From positions 1,558,001 through 1,622,000 of the forward strand of contig JAOSJM010000001.1 in NCBI GenBank assembly GCA_027494165.1: DNA of 64,000 bases. Direction: 5' to 3'. The notes below the pieces were generated by a model. The model made no database searches, was not told the origin of the DNA, and worked only from the letters and a program-made list of their open reading frames with translations. Shown here in pieces: positions 27,432 to 36,157 of the stretch. Made by a program: the position numbers and the translations under genes. Every line of letters starts with the position of its first letter. The stretch's first letter is position 1. This DNA is from Acidimicrobiia bacterium (GTDB taxonomy: Bacteria; Actinomycetota; Acidimicrobiia; IMCC26256; JAOSJM01).

Positions 27432-28034
27432 TCAGCGCAGGCCCGGGACGAGGAACTCCCGGATGAAGGCCTGCACCTGGGCGGGGTCGTCGCGGTCGAA
27501 GGTGACCGACGGCGTCGAGACCAGGGAGAAGGAGATCCGGGTGATCCACTCCGCGGCCCGGCGCACGTCGAGGTCGGGCCGCACCTCGCCCCGCTCGACC
27601 GCCGCCTCCACGAGCGGGACCACGACCTCGATCGACATGGCGAGGAGGTCGCGGCCGTCGGTGGTGAGGATCCGGGCGAACGACTCGGGGTCGGTGCGGG
27701 CCATCGCCGCGTTGAGCGGGTTGTCCTCGAGGAACGAGACGGTCATGCGGACGACCTCCTCGATCTGAGCGCTCAGCCCGGTCATCTCGGCCGTGCGGCG
27801 CGCCACCGCGTCGAGGAACTGCCCCGCCTGCTGCTCGCTGACCGCCCGGAACAGCGCCTCCTTGTCGGGGAAGTGCCGGTAGATGCTCCCCCGGGAGATG
27901 CCCGCCTCCCGGGCGATGTCCTCCATGGCCGTCTTGTGGAACCCGAACTGGGAGAAGCACCGCCGTGCCGCCTCGAGGATCCGGTCCGCGGTGGACCCGT
28001 TGTCCTGCGCTTGGTTGCTCTGTGTCTGGGCCAT
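27432..28034 (-). CDS. TetR-family regulator beside the FAD oxidoreductase array
   Basis: 200 residues from ATG 28034. The N-terminal helix-turn-helix spans DRILEAARRCFSQFGFHKTAM to GISRGSIYRHFPDKEALF, followed by a ligand domain with TMSVSFLED-type helices. The ATG is preferred over in-frame TTG codons further upstream, which lie in the promoter; no strong Shine-Dalgarno precedes it. It is co-directional with oxidoreductase B and divergent from the C-D-E operon, with an inverted repeat between them, so it probably represses both. It is not close to KstR; its ligand is unknown. Confidence 0.88.
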   Translation of the reverse strand: MAQTQSNQAQDNGSTADRILEAARRCFSQFGFHKTAMEDIAREAGISRGSIYRHFPDKEALFRAVSEQQAGQFLDAVARRTAEMTGLSAQIEEVVRMTVSFLEDNPLNAAMARTDPESFARILTTDGRDLLAMSIEVVVPLVEAAVERGEVRPDLDVRRAAEWITRISFSLVSTPSVTFDRDDPAQVQAFIREFLVPGLR

Positions 28035-28101
28035 CGGCTGCGCCGTGTGCTGCGCCTGGGACCTCTCTCGTCCGGCAGGGTGCCGCCGACGATACAACAA
28101 C

Positions 28102-28133
28102 GTAACACTGATACAGAAGACGTCAAGTGTTAC
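28102..28133. promoter_or_regulatory. Inverted repeat GTAACACT-N16-AGTGTTAC in divergent promoter
   Basis: Perfect 8-base arms at 28102-28109 and 28126-28133 flank a 16-base spacer, between the TetR gene and the C-D-E operon. TTGACG on the minus strand (28117-28124 region) could be a -35 box. It is a good candidate binding site for the adjacent TetR protein; the wide spacing may mean two dimers. Confidence 0.6.
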
Positions 28134-28181
28134 GCTGTCTCAGACCCCTGCTCGACCCCTCGCCCGGCCCTGGGAGGCACC

Positions 28182-29879
28182 GTGGAGCAGCGCTACGACG
28201 TCGTGGTCGTCGGCGGCGGCCACAACGGCATCACGATCGCCGCGTACCTCGCCAAGTGCGGCCTCTCGGTGTGCGTCGTCGAGTCCCGCCTCGAGATCGG
28301 CGGGGCCCAGGAGAACACCGAGCCGATCCCCGGCGTGCGCATCGACCCGCACGCCTCGGTGCTCTACGGCGGGGCCGCCCCCGGGTTCGAGCAGCTCGAG
28401 CTCTGGAGGTACGGCTTCCGCATGTCGTACTGGCAGCAGTACGGCCTGGCGATCGGCAGCGACCACCGCGGCTTCGTGGGGGGCAACCGCTGGACCCTCG
28501 CCCGGGCGGCCGAGACGCTCCGGCCCTTCAGCGAGCGAGACGCCGACCTGTGGGGCTCGATGATGGGCGCCATCGAGGCCAACATGCAGGAGATCCTGCG
28601 CTCGACGTTCTGGACGCCGCCGTTCCCACCCGAGCTCGACGTCGACCGCGAGGACCTCCCCTGGGTCCAGACCTGGACGCAGGCCACCGGCGGTGCCCTC
28701 CCCGGCAACTTCTTCGAGGCGTCGATGGTCGACGTGCTCGACGACATGTTCGAGAGCGGCATCCTCAAGGCCATCACCGGCCTGGGGGCCTGGTACTCGG
28801 GGGCCGCCCCCACCTGGGAGGGGATGGCGGCCCAGGCCTTCGGCGCCTTCCTCCTCGCCCTCTACGGCTCGGGCGCCCCCAAGGGCGGCATGCACACCTA
28901 CGCCCACGCCATCGCCCGCTGCGCGATCGCCCACGGCGCCCGCATCCTCGTGAACTGCCCGGTCGAGGAGATCGTCGTGAAGGACGGGCGGGCCGCCGGC
29001 GTGGTCCTGGCCGAGGACGCGGCGATCGGCGACAAGACCATCTGGGCCGACCGGGCCGTGATCTCCGCGGTCGACGTGCAGCAGACCTTCCTGCGCATGA
29101 TCGGGCCCCGCCACACCGACCCGTCGTTCCGCCAGAGGATCTCCGACATCAACCTCAAGGGCGGCAGCCTCTACGTCCTCCACGTGGTCTGCCGGGAGCT
29201 GCCGCGGTTCAAGGGGCAGGCCGGCGAGCTGGTCGACGAGGTGGGCTACCCCGGCTCGGCCCTGTTCCCCTGCGACGACTGGGACAGCGTCACCGCCCAG
29301 ATGCGGGCCGCCTACTCCCGCAAGACGACGCCCACCGGCCCCCGCGAGATGACGATCCCGGTCCTCATGCCCACCACGTACGACCGGTCCCGGGCGCCCG
29401 ACGGCCTCCACGTCCTCTCCCCGATCTACATCGAGCTGCCCCCGCCCGAGTACCACGTCGAGGGGCCCGACGCCGCGAACCGGGAGGAGGAGCAGATCAC
29501 CGGCGAGATCCTCGCCATGCTGCGCGAGTACGCCCCCAACATGACCGACGGCAACATCGTGGCGACGTTCGTCAACACGCCCCGGGACTCCGAGCTCCGC
29601 AACGCGGGGCTGGTGGGCGGGAACTGGTACGCGACCCGCCACTGCGCCGACCAGTGGTGGACGAAGCGGCCCCTGCCCGAGCTGTGCCGCTACCGCACCC
29701 CGATCGACCGCCTGTACCTCTGCCACCAGACCTCGTTCCCCGGCGGCCTGTGCCTCATGGCGGTCCCCTACAACCTCATGCACATCCTGATCGACGACGG
29801 CATCGCCGAGCCGGGGGGCTGGTGGTACCCGTCGCCGTGGCACATCAGGGACACCGAGACGACCGGAGCGGCCCGATGA
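28182..29879 (+). CDS. FAD-dependent oxidoreductase C (K-like subtype)
   Basis: 565 residues, intact. VVGGGHNGITIAAYLAKCG is the dinucleotide motif; then RLEIGGAQENTEP, HASVLYGGAAPGFEQLEL and C-terminal CHQTSFPGGLCLMAVPYNLM. The GTG at 28182 follows GGGAGG; a longer open frame reaches far upstream but has no family match. It resembles K along its whole length and differs from the A/B/E type. It is the first gene of the triad operon C-D-E and overlaps D by ATGA. A role as one subunit of a multi-flavoprotein system is inferred. Confidence 0.9.
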   Translation: MEQRYDVVVVGGGHNGITIAAYLAKCGLSVCVVESRLEIGGAQENTEPIPGVRIDPHASVLYGGAAPGFEQLELWRYGFRMSYWQQYGLAIGSDHRGFVGGNRWTLARAAETLRPFSERDADLWGSMMGAIEANMQEILRSTFWTPPFPPELDVDREDLPWVQTWTQATGGALPGNFFEASMVDVLDDMFESGILKAITGLGAWYSGAAPTWEGMAAQAFGAFLLALYGSGAPKGGMHTYAHAIARCAIAHGARILVNCPVEEIVVKDGRAAGVVLAEDAAIGDKTIWADRAVISAVDVQQTFLRMIGPRHTDPSFRQRISDINLKGGSLYVLHVVCRELPRFKGQAGELVDEVGYPGSALFPCDDWDSVTAQMRAAYSRKTTPTGPREMTIPVLMPTTYDRSRAPDGLHVLSPIYIELPPPEYHVEGPDAANREEEQITGEILAMLREYAPNMTDGNIVATFVNTPRDSELRNAGLVGGNWYATRHCADQWWTKRPLPELCRYRTPIDRLYLCHQTSFPGGLCLMAVPYNLMHILIDDGIAEPGGWWYPSPWHIRDTETTGAAR

Positions 29880-31548
29880 CCGGCTACCAGCCCCCGCTGC
29901 CCGGGTACCGCCCGCCGACCACGTTCGTCGAGGAGTTCCCCGAGCGCTCCACCTACGACGCCGTGGTGATCGGAGCCGGCCCCAACGGGCTCATCGCGGC
30001 GGCGTACCTGGCCCGGGCCGGCCTGCGGGTGTGCGTGTGCGAGCGCCGCTACGAGATCGGGGGCGGGCTGGCCACCGAGGAGATCCTCTTCCCGAGCCAC
30101 TACTCCAACCCGCACGCCGTCTACCACATGATGGTCGACTACATGCCGCCCCTCGCCGACCTGGGACTCGACCGCCACGGCCTCACGTTCGTCTCGCCCA
30201 ACGCGCAGACCGCGGCGGTCTTCGAGGACGGCAGCTCGCTGCTGCTGTGCCGCATGATCGAGGACACCAAGGACTCGATCGCCACGCTCTCCGAGCGGGA
30301 CTCGCGCACGTTCGGCCAGGTGATGCGCACCTGGCGGCGCCTCGTCGAGGAGCTCGTGGCGCCGGCCACCTACCTCCCCCGGTCCCCCCCGTCGACCTGA
30401 TCGAGGCCATGGAGCGCACCGAGCTCGGCCGCGAGCTCCTCGAGCTGTCGGAGCAGAGCCCCCTCGAGATCGTCACGGGCCTCTTCGAGCACGAGAAGGT
30501 CCGGGCCCTGCTCCTCTACGTCGCGTGCATGTGGGGCCTCGACCCCGAGGAGACCGGCCTGGGGTTCATGGTTCCGCTGCTCGTCGACCGCACCATGAAC
30601 AAGGCGATCTGCTACGGCGGCTCCCACCGCCTGGCCGCCGCCCTCGGGCGGGAGGTGCTCCGCCACGGCGGGACCATCCTCGACACCGCCGAGGTCGTGC
30701 GCGTCCACGTGCGCGACGGCGTCGCCACCGGCGTCGAGATGGAGGACGGCCGCACCGTCGAGGCCGGGATCGTGCTCTCCAGCCTCGACCCGCATTCCAC
30801 CTTCCTCGACCTGGTGGGCCGCGAGCACCTCACCCCGTCGCTCACCGCGGCGGTCGACGGGTGGGAGTGGGAGAAGTGGAGCTTCTTCACCACCCACGTC
30901 GTCACCGACGGCCCCCCGAGGTACGCCGGCGACGACCCGTGGGTCGACGACGCCTTCATGACCGTGCTGGGCCTCGACGGCGTCGACGGCCTCCTGGACT
31001 GGTGGGACGGCGTGGTGGGCGGCCGGATCGACGGCGGGGTCGTGGGCCACGCCACCTGCGAGACCCGCTACGACCCGACCCTGTCGAAGGTCCCCGGCCA
31101 CCACGTGGGGTTCCTCCAGATCCACGCCCCCTTCGACCTCGAGGGCGGCTGGGACGCCCGCCGGGCCGACGTCGAGGCGCTCGTGCTCGACCGCTGGCGG
31201 GGCGCCGCGCCGGGCCTCGGGGTGCTCACGGCCCACTCCGAGACCCCCGTCGACATCGCCGCCCGGCTGCCCAACATGCGCCGGGGCTCGATCAAGCACG
31301 GGGCCTACAACCCCCTCCAGATGGGGAGCATGCGGCCCAACGACGAGTGCTCCTCGTCGCGCACCCCCATCGAGGGTCTCTACGTGTGCGGCGCGTCGAC
31401 CTACCCCGGTGGGCTCATCATCGGCGGGCCCGGCTACATCGCCGCCAACGCCGTCGCCGAGGACGCCGGCGTGGAGAAGTGGTGGCGGGAGCCCGACTAC
31501 ATCGCCCGGTACCGCCACACCTACTTCGCCGAGCCGAGCCCGGTCTGA
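29876..31548 (+). CDS. FAD-dependent oxidoreductase D (J-like subtype; frameshifted)
   Basis: About 557 residues. After a Pro-rich lead comes VIGAGPNGLIAAAYLARAG, then YEIGGGLATEEILFPSHY, PLLVDRTMNKAICYGGSHR and C-terminal CGASTYPGGLIIGGPGY. The frame breaks in the C runs at 30376-30390; one base restores PATYLPPVPPVDLIEAM, matching PATYLPPDAPVDLMEAL in J. ATG at 29876 overlaps the stop of C (ATGA). The C-D pair repeats the K-J pair in type and order, which suggests that the two proteins work together. Confidence 0.87.
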
Positions 31549-31562
31549 CCCCGGAGGACGCG

Positions 31563-33167
31563 GTGCGCACCGACACCTACGACGCGGTGGTCATCGGCGC
31601 GGGCCACAACGGCCTCTGCCTCGCCGCCTACCTGGCCCGGGCCGGCCTGTCGACGGTCATCGTCGAGCGGCGCCACGAGGAGGGCGGCGGCGCCAACACC
31701 GAGGAGCCGGTGCTGCCGGGCTTCCGGCACAACCTCCACGCCAACTACATGGAGTTCTTCGACATCATCCCGATGATCTCCGACTTCGGGCTGTGGGACC
31801 TGGGGCTGCGCTCGATCACGCCGGAGAACCAGTGCGGGATCGCGTTCGCCGACGGCCGGCCGCCGATCGTGCTGCACCGCAAGGACCTCCTCGAGCGGAC
31901 CCGGGCCAGCATCGCCCGCCACTCGAGGGCCGACGCCGACCTGTACGTCGAGCTCCAGGAGAGGACCCGGGACTTCGGCCCGCTCCTCGCCTTCGGCATC
32001 TACCACCCGCCGATGGCGGGCGCCGAGCAGGCCGCCGGGATGCTGATCGAGGACTGGTTCGGCCACCTGGGCGTGACCGCCGACTACGCGCTGAAGTCCC
32101 CCAAGGTCGTCATCGACGAGATGTTCGAGAGCCCCGAGATGCGGACCCTCCTGTACCGCACGTCGGTGGAGTTCGGCGTCGGCGTCGACACCCCCGGCGC
32201 GGGCCACATGGTCCTCACCTCGCTCATGTGGATGATCGGCAACTGGCGGATCACCTGCGGGGGCACCCACGCGCTGGCCAAGGCCATGACCCAGGCCTGC
32301 TACCGCGAGGGCGTGGAGCTGCTCGAGAACACCGCGGTCGAGCGGATCCTCGTCGAGGGCGGCCGGGCCGTCGGCGTCGTGGCCCGGGGGCGGGAGATCC
32401 GGGCCCGGCGGGTCGTGGCGTCGAACGCGGACGTGCGCCAGACCGTGGTCGACCTCGTGGGCGAGGAGCACGCCCCGGCCCGGCTCCACCGCCGGGCGAC
32501 GCGGTTCCGCTACGGCCCCAGCCACGTGCTGGCCACCCCGATGTGGTGCCTGTACGAGGCCCCCGCGTACCGCTCGGCCCGCTGGGATCCCGACATCGAC
32601 CGGTGCTTCTACACCGTGGTGGGCTACGAGACCCCCGAGGAGGCCGCCCGCTACATCCGCGACGCCTACTCGGGCCGCCTCCCCGAGCCGGCCGCCGGCA
32701 CCTGGGTGAACAGCCTGTGGGACCGGGCCCAGGCGCCCCCCGGCCGCCACGCCGCCACCGGCTGGTACTTCTTCCCGCCCGCCAGCGCGCTCGACCCGTC
32801 GGGGTGGCAGGAGGTGCGCGGCACCTTCAACGACCGGTTCCTGGCCCGGTGGCGGGACTACGCGCCGAACATGACGCCCGACAACGTGATCGCCCACAAG
32901 CTCTACACACCCGACCAGATGGAGCGGAAGAACTACATGTGGGAGGGCGACTTCTCCAACGGCGAGATGTCCCCCGACCAGATGGGCGCGAACCGGCCCT
33001 TCCCCGAGGCCTCGAGCTACCGGCTCGGCATCGACGGCCTGTACCTCTGCGGCCCCTCCGCCTACCCCGGCGGCGGGATCCACGCCGCGTGCGGCTACAA
33101 CGCCTACAAGGTCATCGCCGCGGACCTCGACCTGTCCAGTCCCGTGGTCCCCGAGCGCGGCTACTGA
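31563..33167 (+). CDS. FAD-dependent oxidoreductase E (A/B subtype)
   Basis: 534 residues, intact: VIGAGHNGLCLAAYLARAG, HEEGGGANTEEP, HANYMEFFDIIPMI, GGTHALAKAMTQACYREGVE and CGPSAYPGGGIHAACGYN. GTG at 31563 has CGGAGGA upstream and lies 15 bp after D. It is closest to B and A, so this operon adds an A/B-type enzyme to a C-D pair. A block shared almost word for word with B (residues 240-285) points to recent duplication or gene conversion. Substrate unknown. Confidence 0.9.
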   Translation: MRTDTYDAVVIGAGHNGLCLAAYLARAGLSTVIVERRHEEGGGANTEEPVLPGFRHNLHANYMEFFDIIPMISDFGLWDLGLRSITPENQCGIAFADGRPPIVLHRKDLLERTRASIARHSRADADLYVELQERTRDFGPLLAFGIYHPPMAGAEQAAGMLIEDWFGHLGVTADYALKSPKVVIDEMFESPEMRTLLYRTSVEFGVGVDTPGAGHMVLTSLMWMIGNWRITCGGTHALAKAMTQACYREGVELLENTAVERILVEGGRAVGVVARGREIRARRVVASNADVRQTVVDLVGEEHAPARLHRRATRFRYGPSHVLATPMWCLYEAPAYRSARWDPDIDRCFYTVVGYETPEEAARYIRDAYSGRLPEPAAGTWVNSLWDRAQAPPGRHAATGWYFFPPASALDPSGWQEVRGTFNDRFLARWRDYAPNMTPDNVIAHKLYTPDQMERKNYMWEGDFSNGEMSPDQMGANRPFPEASSYRLGIDGLYLCGPSAYPGGGIHAACGYNAYKVIAADLDLSSPVVPERGY

Positions 33168-33179
33168 CCGAGCCCGCCG

Positions 33180-33201
33180 GAGCGGCCGCATGCGGTCGCT
33201 C
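33180..33201 (+). terminator. Possible terminator hairpin after the C-D-E operon
   Basis: An 11-base near-perfect inverted repeat centred on CGCATGCG starts 13 bases after the stop of E. There is no T run, so intrinsic termination is uncertain. The remainder of the 279-bp gap (to 33446) shows no recognisable gene or RNA. Confidence 0.35.
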
Positions 33202-33446
33202 TCGGCAGAGCTCCACCCGCATCCCCGTCGCGTCGCCCGCCGACGTGACGACGTGCTCGTCCTTCCAGGGGCGACGTGACGGGTCATGTGGCTCTTCGTG
33301 TTGGGGCGGGGAGTGAGGGGTGGCTGAGGGCCCACCGCGCGGGCCAAGGACTACGCAGCCGTGCTGCGACCGGTTGCCCGTCCTCGCGGAAGTCCTCTAC
33401 GCGACGATCCAGCCGTTCAGGCCGAGGAGGGCTCCGCGCGGCCCCC

Positions 33447-34148
33447 TCAGGAGTGCGGCGGATCGACCAGGATCCAGACGGCGCGGGCCCATCCGAGCAG
33501 GCGCCCGTCCGGGGCGTACAGGGCCGTGGTGGTGTGGCGCTTGCGGCCGTCGGCGCCGTCGAGTCGGGCCACGATCACGTGGGGCTCCCCCACCCGGGGC
33601 CGCTCGCGCACCTCGGCGGTGATCCGGCCGAGCAGGGCCGTCGTCCCCGCCGGCAGCACGCCGTAGCCGGGGCAGTCGAGCGCCGCCCACACGACCGGCT
33701 CCTCGACCCGCCCCTCGCCGTCACCGAACGCCGGGGTCCAGGGCGCCGCGCCATGCACGCCGTCGCCGGTGGGTCCGGCGAAGATCCGCAACCCGTCGCC
33801 CTCGGTCCGATCGGGGCCGCAGGTGAAGCAGGTGCCGAACGGCGACCACGCCAGGACCGGGGCCCGCTCCGAGGCCCGGGCCGCCTCCTCGGGCGGGACC
33901 GGGCCCGGCACGTCGACGTCGGGAACAGCGGGCCGGGCCTCGGCCACGAGCGCGTCGCCGTCGAGGAGGCGGACGGTGTCGCCGTCGCGCACGACGGCGA
34001 GCGGGGTGTCGAGCGGCGGCGGGCGGCGGAGGGTCACCTCGACGACCGGAGAACCGACGTGGGCGGCCAGGAGCCCGGCGGTGTACCCGCCGTTGCCCGA
34101 CGTGGGCGGCCCGCAGAACCGGGCCGGGATGGTGAGTGTCTCGTCCAT
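33447..34148 (-). CDS. Acyl-CoA thioesterase-like (hot-dog) protein
   Basis: 233 residues. The N-terminal SGNGGYTAGLLAAHVGSPVVEVTLRRPPPLDTPL segment, in parts, is typical of TesB/PaaI-like hot-dog proteins; a Cys pair in FGTCFTCGPDR may bind metal or be structural, and the C-terminal half has a second hot-dog-like stretch with LDGADGRKRHTTTALYAPDG. ATG at 34148 follows GGGAG. It stands alone, divergent from the DUF222 gene. Hydrolysis of acyl-CoA is likely, with unknown chain preference. Confidence 0.7.
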   Translation of the reverse strand: MDETLTIPARFCGPPTSGNGGYTAGLLAAHVGSPVVEVTLRRPPPLDTPLAVVRDGDTVRLLDGDALVAEARPAVPDVDVPGPVPPEEAARASERAPVLAWSPFGTCFTCGPDRTEGDGLRIFAGPTGDGVHGAAPWTPAFGDGEGRVEEPVVWAALDCPGYGVLPAGTTALLGRITAEVRERPRVGEPHVIVARLDGADGRKRHTTTALYAPDGRLLGWARAVWILVDPPHS

Positions 34149-34265
34149 CGGCTCCCGCGCTCCTCGACCGGGCCCGCACCGTACCCGAGCGCCGGCCGGC
34201 CGGCCGCCTCCGCGACCTCCCGGGTCGGCGCGCGCTCGGGGTCGTGGGCCGCGATTCCGCACCAA

Positions 34266-34296
34266 CCGGGCGGGTCCCGGGCGGGTCCCGGGCGGT
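34266..34296. repeat. Short tandem repeat of CCGGGCGGGTC
   Basis: An 11-base unit occurs at 34266-34276 and 34277-34287 and again partly from 34288, in the 242-bp gap between the thioesterase and DUF222 genes. No function is evident. Confidence 0.5.
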
Positions 34297-34353
34297 CCCG
34301 GCCAGGGTCTCGAGGGGCCCACTCGGATCCGGTGGAACCACCGCGATTCGTGC

Positions 34354-34382
34354 TTGACGGGCGGCCGACCGGACCCTATGAT
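34354..34382 (+). promoter_or_regulatory. Sigma-70-type promoter of the DUF222/HNH gene
   Basis: TTGACG (34354-34359) and TATGAT (34377-34382) are separated by 17 bases, close to consensus for a vegetative actinobacterial promoter. Initiation about 7-9 bases later would fall on the ATG at 34391, suggesting a leaderless mRNA. Confidence 0.7.
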
Positions 34383-34383
34383 A

Positions 34384-34397
34384 CGAACGTATGTTCG
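34384..34397. promoter_or_regulatory. LexA/SOS-type box over the start of the DUF222/HNH gene
   Basis: CGAACGTATGTTCG matches the central part of the actinobacterial SOS box TCGAAC-N4-GTTCGA. It lies directly after the -10 box and covers the predicted start codon, so LexA would block transcription until DNA damage. The same arrangement occurs at 62704-62717. Confidence 0.7.
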
Positions 34398-35653
34398 TGT
34401 CTGTGGTCGACGATCGCGGGGAGGCGGCCTCCCGGGCCGGGCAGATCGACGCACTCGAGGCCGAGCTGGCCGAGGTGGCCGGGATCCTGAATGCCGCCCA
34501 GGGCCGCCTCGTCGCCCTCGTCGCCGACGGCCTCGCCCAGGGGCTGTGGCAGCAGGCAGGCGTGTCCTCACCGACCCAGTGGCTCACCTGGCAGCTGGGG
34601 ATCTCGGTGACCCGGGCCCGCCGCATCCTGGCCCTGGCCCGCCGGGCCCCCGAGCTGCCCGCCACCCTGGGCGCACTCGGCCGCGGGGAGCTGTCCTTCG
34701 ACCAGGCCGGCGTGGTCGCCCGCCACGTCCCCGCCGCCCACGAGACCGCCGCGGTCGACCTCGCCCGCCACACCACCGTCGCCCAGCTCACCCGCACCCT
34801 GGCCCGCTACGCCTACCAACCCCCGACCCCGATCGCGTCACCGCCGACTCCGAGCCCGGTGAGGAACGCCGCCGGGTCTCCTTCGCCAGCCGCGACGACG
34901 GCTCCTGGACCCTGCACGCCGAACTGCCCGCCGACCAAGGCGCTGTGGTCGAGACCGCCCTGGCCGCCGCCCACCACCAGCTCTTCACCCAGGCCACCGG
35001 CACCCCCGACACCGGGCGGGTCACCTGGGCCGACGCGCTCGTCGCCGTCGCCGAGACCTCACTCGCCGCCGGGGAGGTGACCCTGCCCGGCCCCGACCGC
35101 TACCTGGTCCTCACCCACCTCGAAGCCGACCCCGCCGACCCCACCAACCCCGCCCGCCTCTCGGTCCACCTCGACCGGCCCCTCCCCGACACGCTGCGCC
35201 GCTACCTCACCTGCGACACCCGCCTCCGCCCCGTCGTCCACCTCGACGGGAAGCCGGTCAGCGTCGGGCGGACCATGCGCACCGTCCCCCGACGCACCCG
35301 CCGCCTCGTCGAACACCGCGACGGCGGCTGCGCCGTCCCCGGCTGCGAGACCACCCGCCACCTCCACATCCACCACATCACCCACTGGGAAGACCACGGC
35401 CCCAGCGACACCCCCCAACCTCGTCGCCCTCTGCGGCCACCACCACCGCCAACACCACCTCGGCGCCCTCACCATCACCGGCGACGCCGACCTCCCCCGC
35501 CCCCACCCCAAAGGACTCCGCTTCCACGACGCCCGCGGACGGCCCATCGGACCCGCCGCCCGACCCCGACCCCCAGCCACCTCCCCACCCCCACCCCACC
35601 CCTACCAACACCCCACCGGCGAACCCCTCGACCCCCACTGGCTCATGCTCTGA
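34391..35653 (+). CDS. DUF222 domain HNH endonuclease-like protein (13E12 family; two frameshifts)
   Basis: About 420 residues. The N-terminal DUF222 helices include SSPTQWLTWQLGISVTRARRIL; the C-terminal HNH motif has CAVPGCETTRHLHIHHI and, after correction, NLVALCGHHHRQHH, with paired Cys for zinc. The frame breaks at the C run 34820-34824 (one base missing) and at 35411-35416 (one extra C). The tail is Pro/His-rich. Such genes are repeated in actinobacterial genomes and several in M. tuberculosis are LexA-controlled, as the SOS box here suggests. Whether it cuts DNA is unproven. Confidence 0.85.
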
Positions 35654-35667
35654 CCTACGGTCGGGTC

Positions 35668-36135
35668 GTGGCCACGACCGAGATCTCCCGGCTGATCCGG
35701 GCTCCTCGTTCGCTGGTGTACCGCGCGTTGCTCGATCCGGAGGCCGTCCGGCGTTGGATGGTGCCCGACGGCATGACGAGCGAGATCCACACGTTCGAGC
35801 CCCGGGAGGGAGGCCGCTTCCGCATCACGTTGACCTACGACGCGCCCACGGCCTCGGGCAAGACGACGCCACGGACCGACTCCTTCCGCGGCCGGTTCCT
35901 CGAGCTCGTGCCCGACACCACGGTCGTCCAGGTCGTGGAGTTCGAGAGCGACGATCCCGCCCTGCAGGGCGAGATGACGATCACCTACGCGCTCGCCGAT
36001 GCGGATGAGGGCACGCTCGTCACCGGTCGGCACGAGGACCTGCCCCCCGGATTGTCCGCCGCCGAGAACGAAGAGGGCTGGAGCATCTCGATCGGCAAGC
36101 TCGCTGCGCTCGTCGAGACCGGCGGTCCCGCATAG
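35668..36135 (+). CDS. SRPBCC / AHSA1-type lipid-binding fold protein
   Basis: 155 residues: EISRLIRAPRSLVYRALLDPEAVRRWMVPDGM is the typical opening split here as strand, helix and strand, followed by FRGRFLELVPDTTVVQVVEF and the C-terminal helix EEGWSISIGKLAALVE. The AHSA1-like family binds hydrophobic ligands in a cavity. GTG at 35668 has no ribosome site; a TACGGT -10-like box seven bases upstream suggests leaderless expression. It stands between the DUF222 gene and the convergent beta-propeller gene. Confidence 0.82.
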   Translation: MATTEISRLIRAPRSLVYRALLDPEAVRRWMVPDGMTSEIHTFEPREGGRFRITLTYDAPTASGKTTPRTDSFRGRFLELVPDTTVVQVVEFESDDPALQGEMTITYALADADEGTLVTGRHEDLPPGLSAAENEEGWSISIGKLAALVETGGPA

Positions 36136-36157
36136 GCCGCCTCCCGCACAGGGACGC

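Noticed and set aside
25872..28181. Long open frame upstream of oxidoreductase C on the plus strand, which would make a 1335-residue protein
   Set aside because: The extension is the complement of oxidoreductase B and the TetR gene, has no family motifs and covers the divergent promoter; a good GTG start with GGGAGG is at 28182.
33202..33446. Possible tRNA or small RNA in the gap after oxidoreductase E
   Set aside because: No cloverleaf, no T-loop sequence and no promoter were found; only a hairpin next to the stop codon.
34193..34210. CCGG-rich repeat as a CRISPR or IS end
   Set aside because: It is a simple GC repeat without spacers, inverted ends or a transposase gene.
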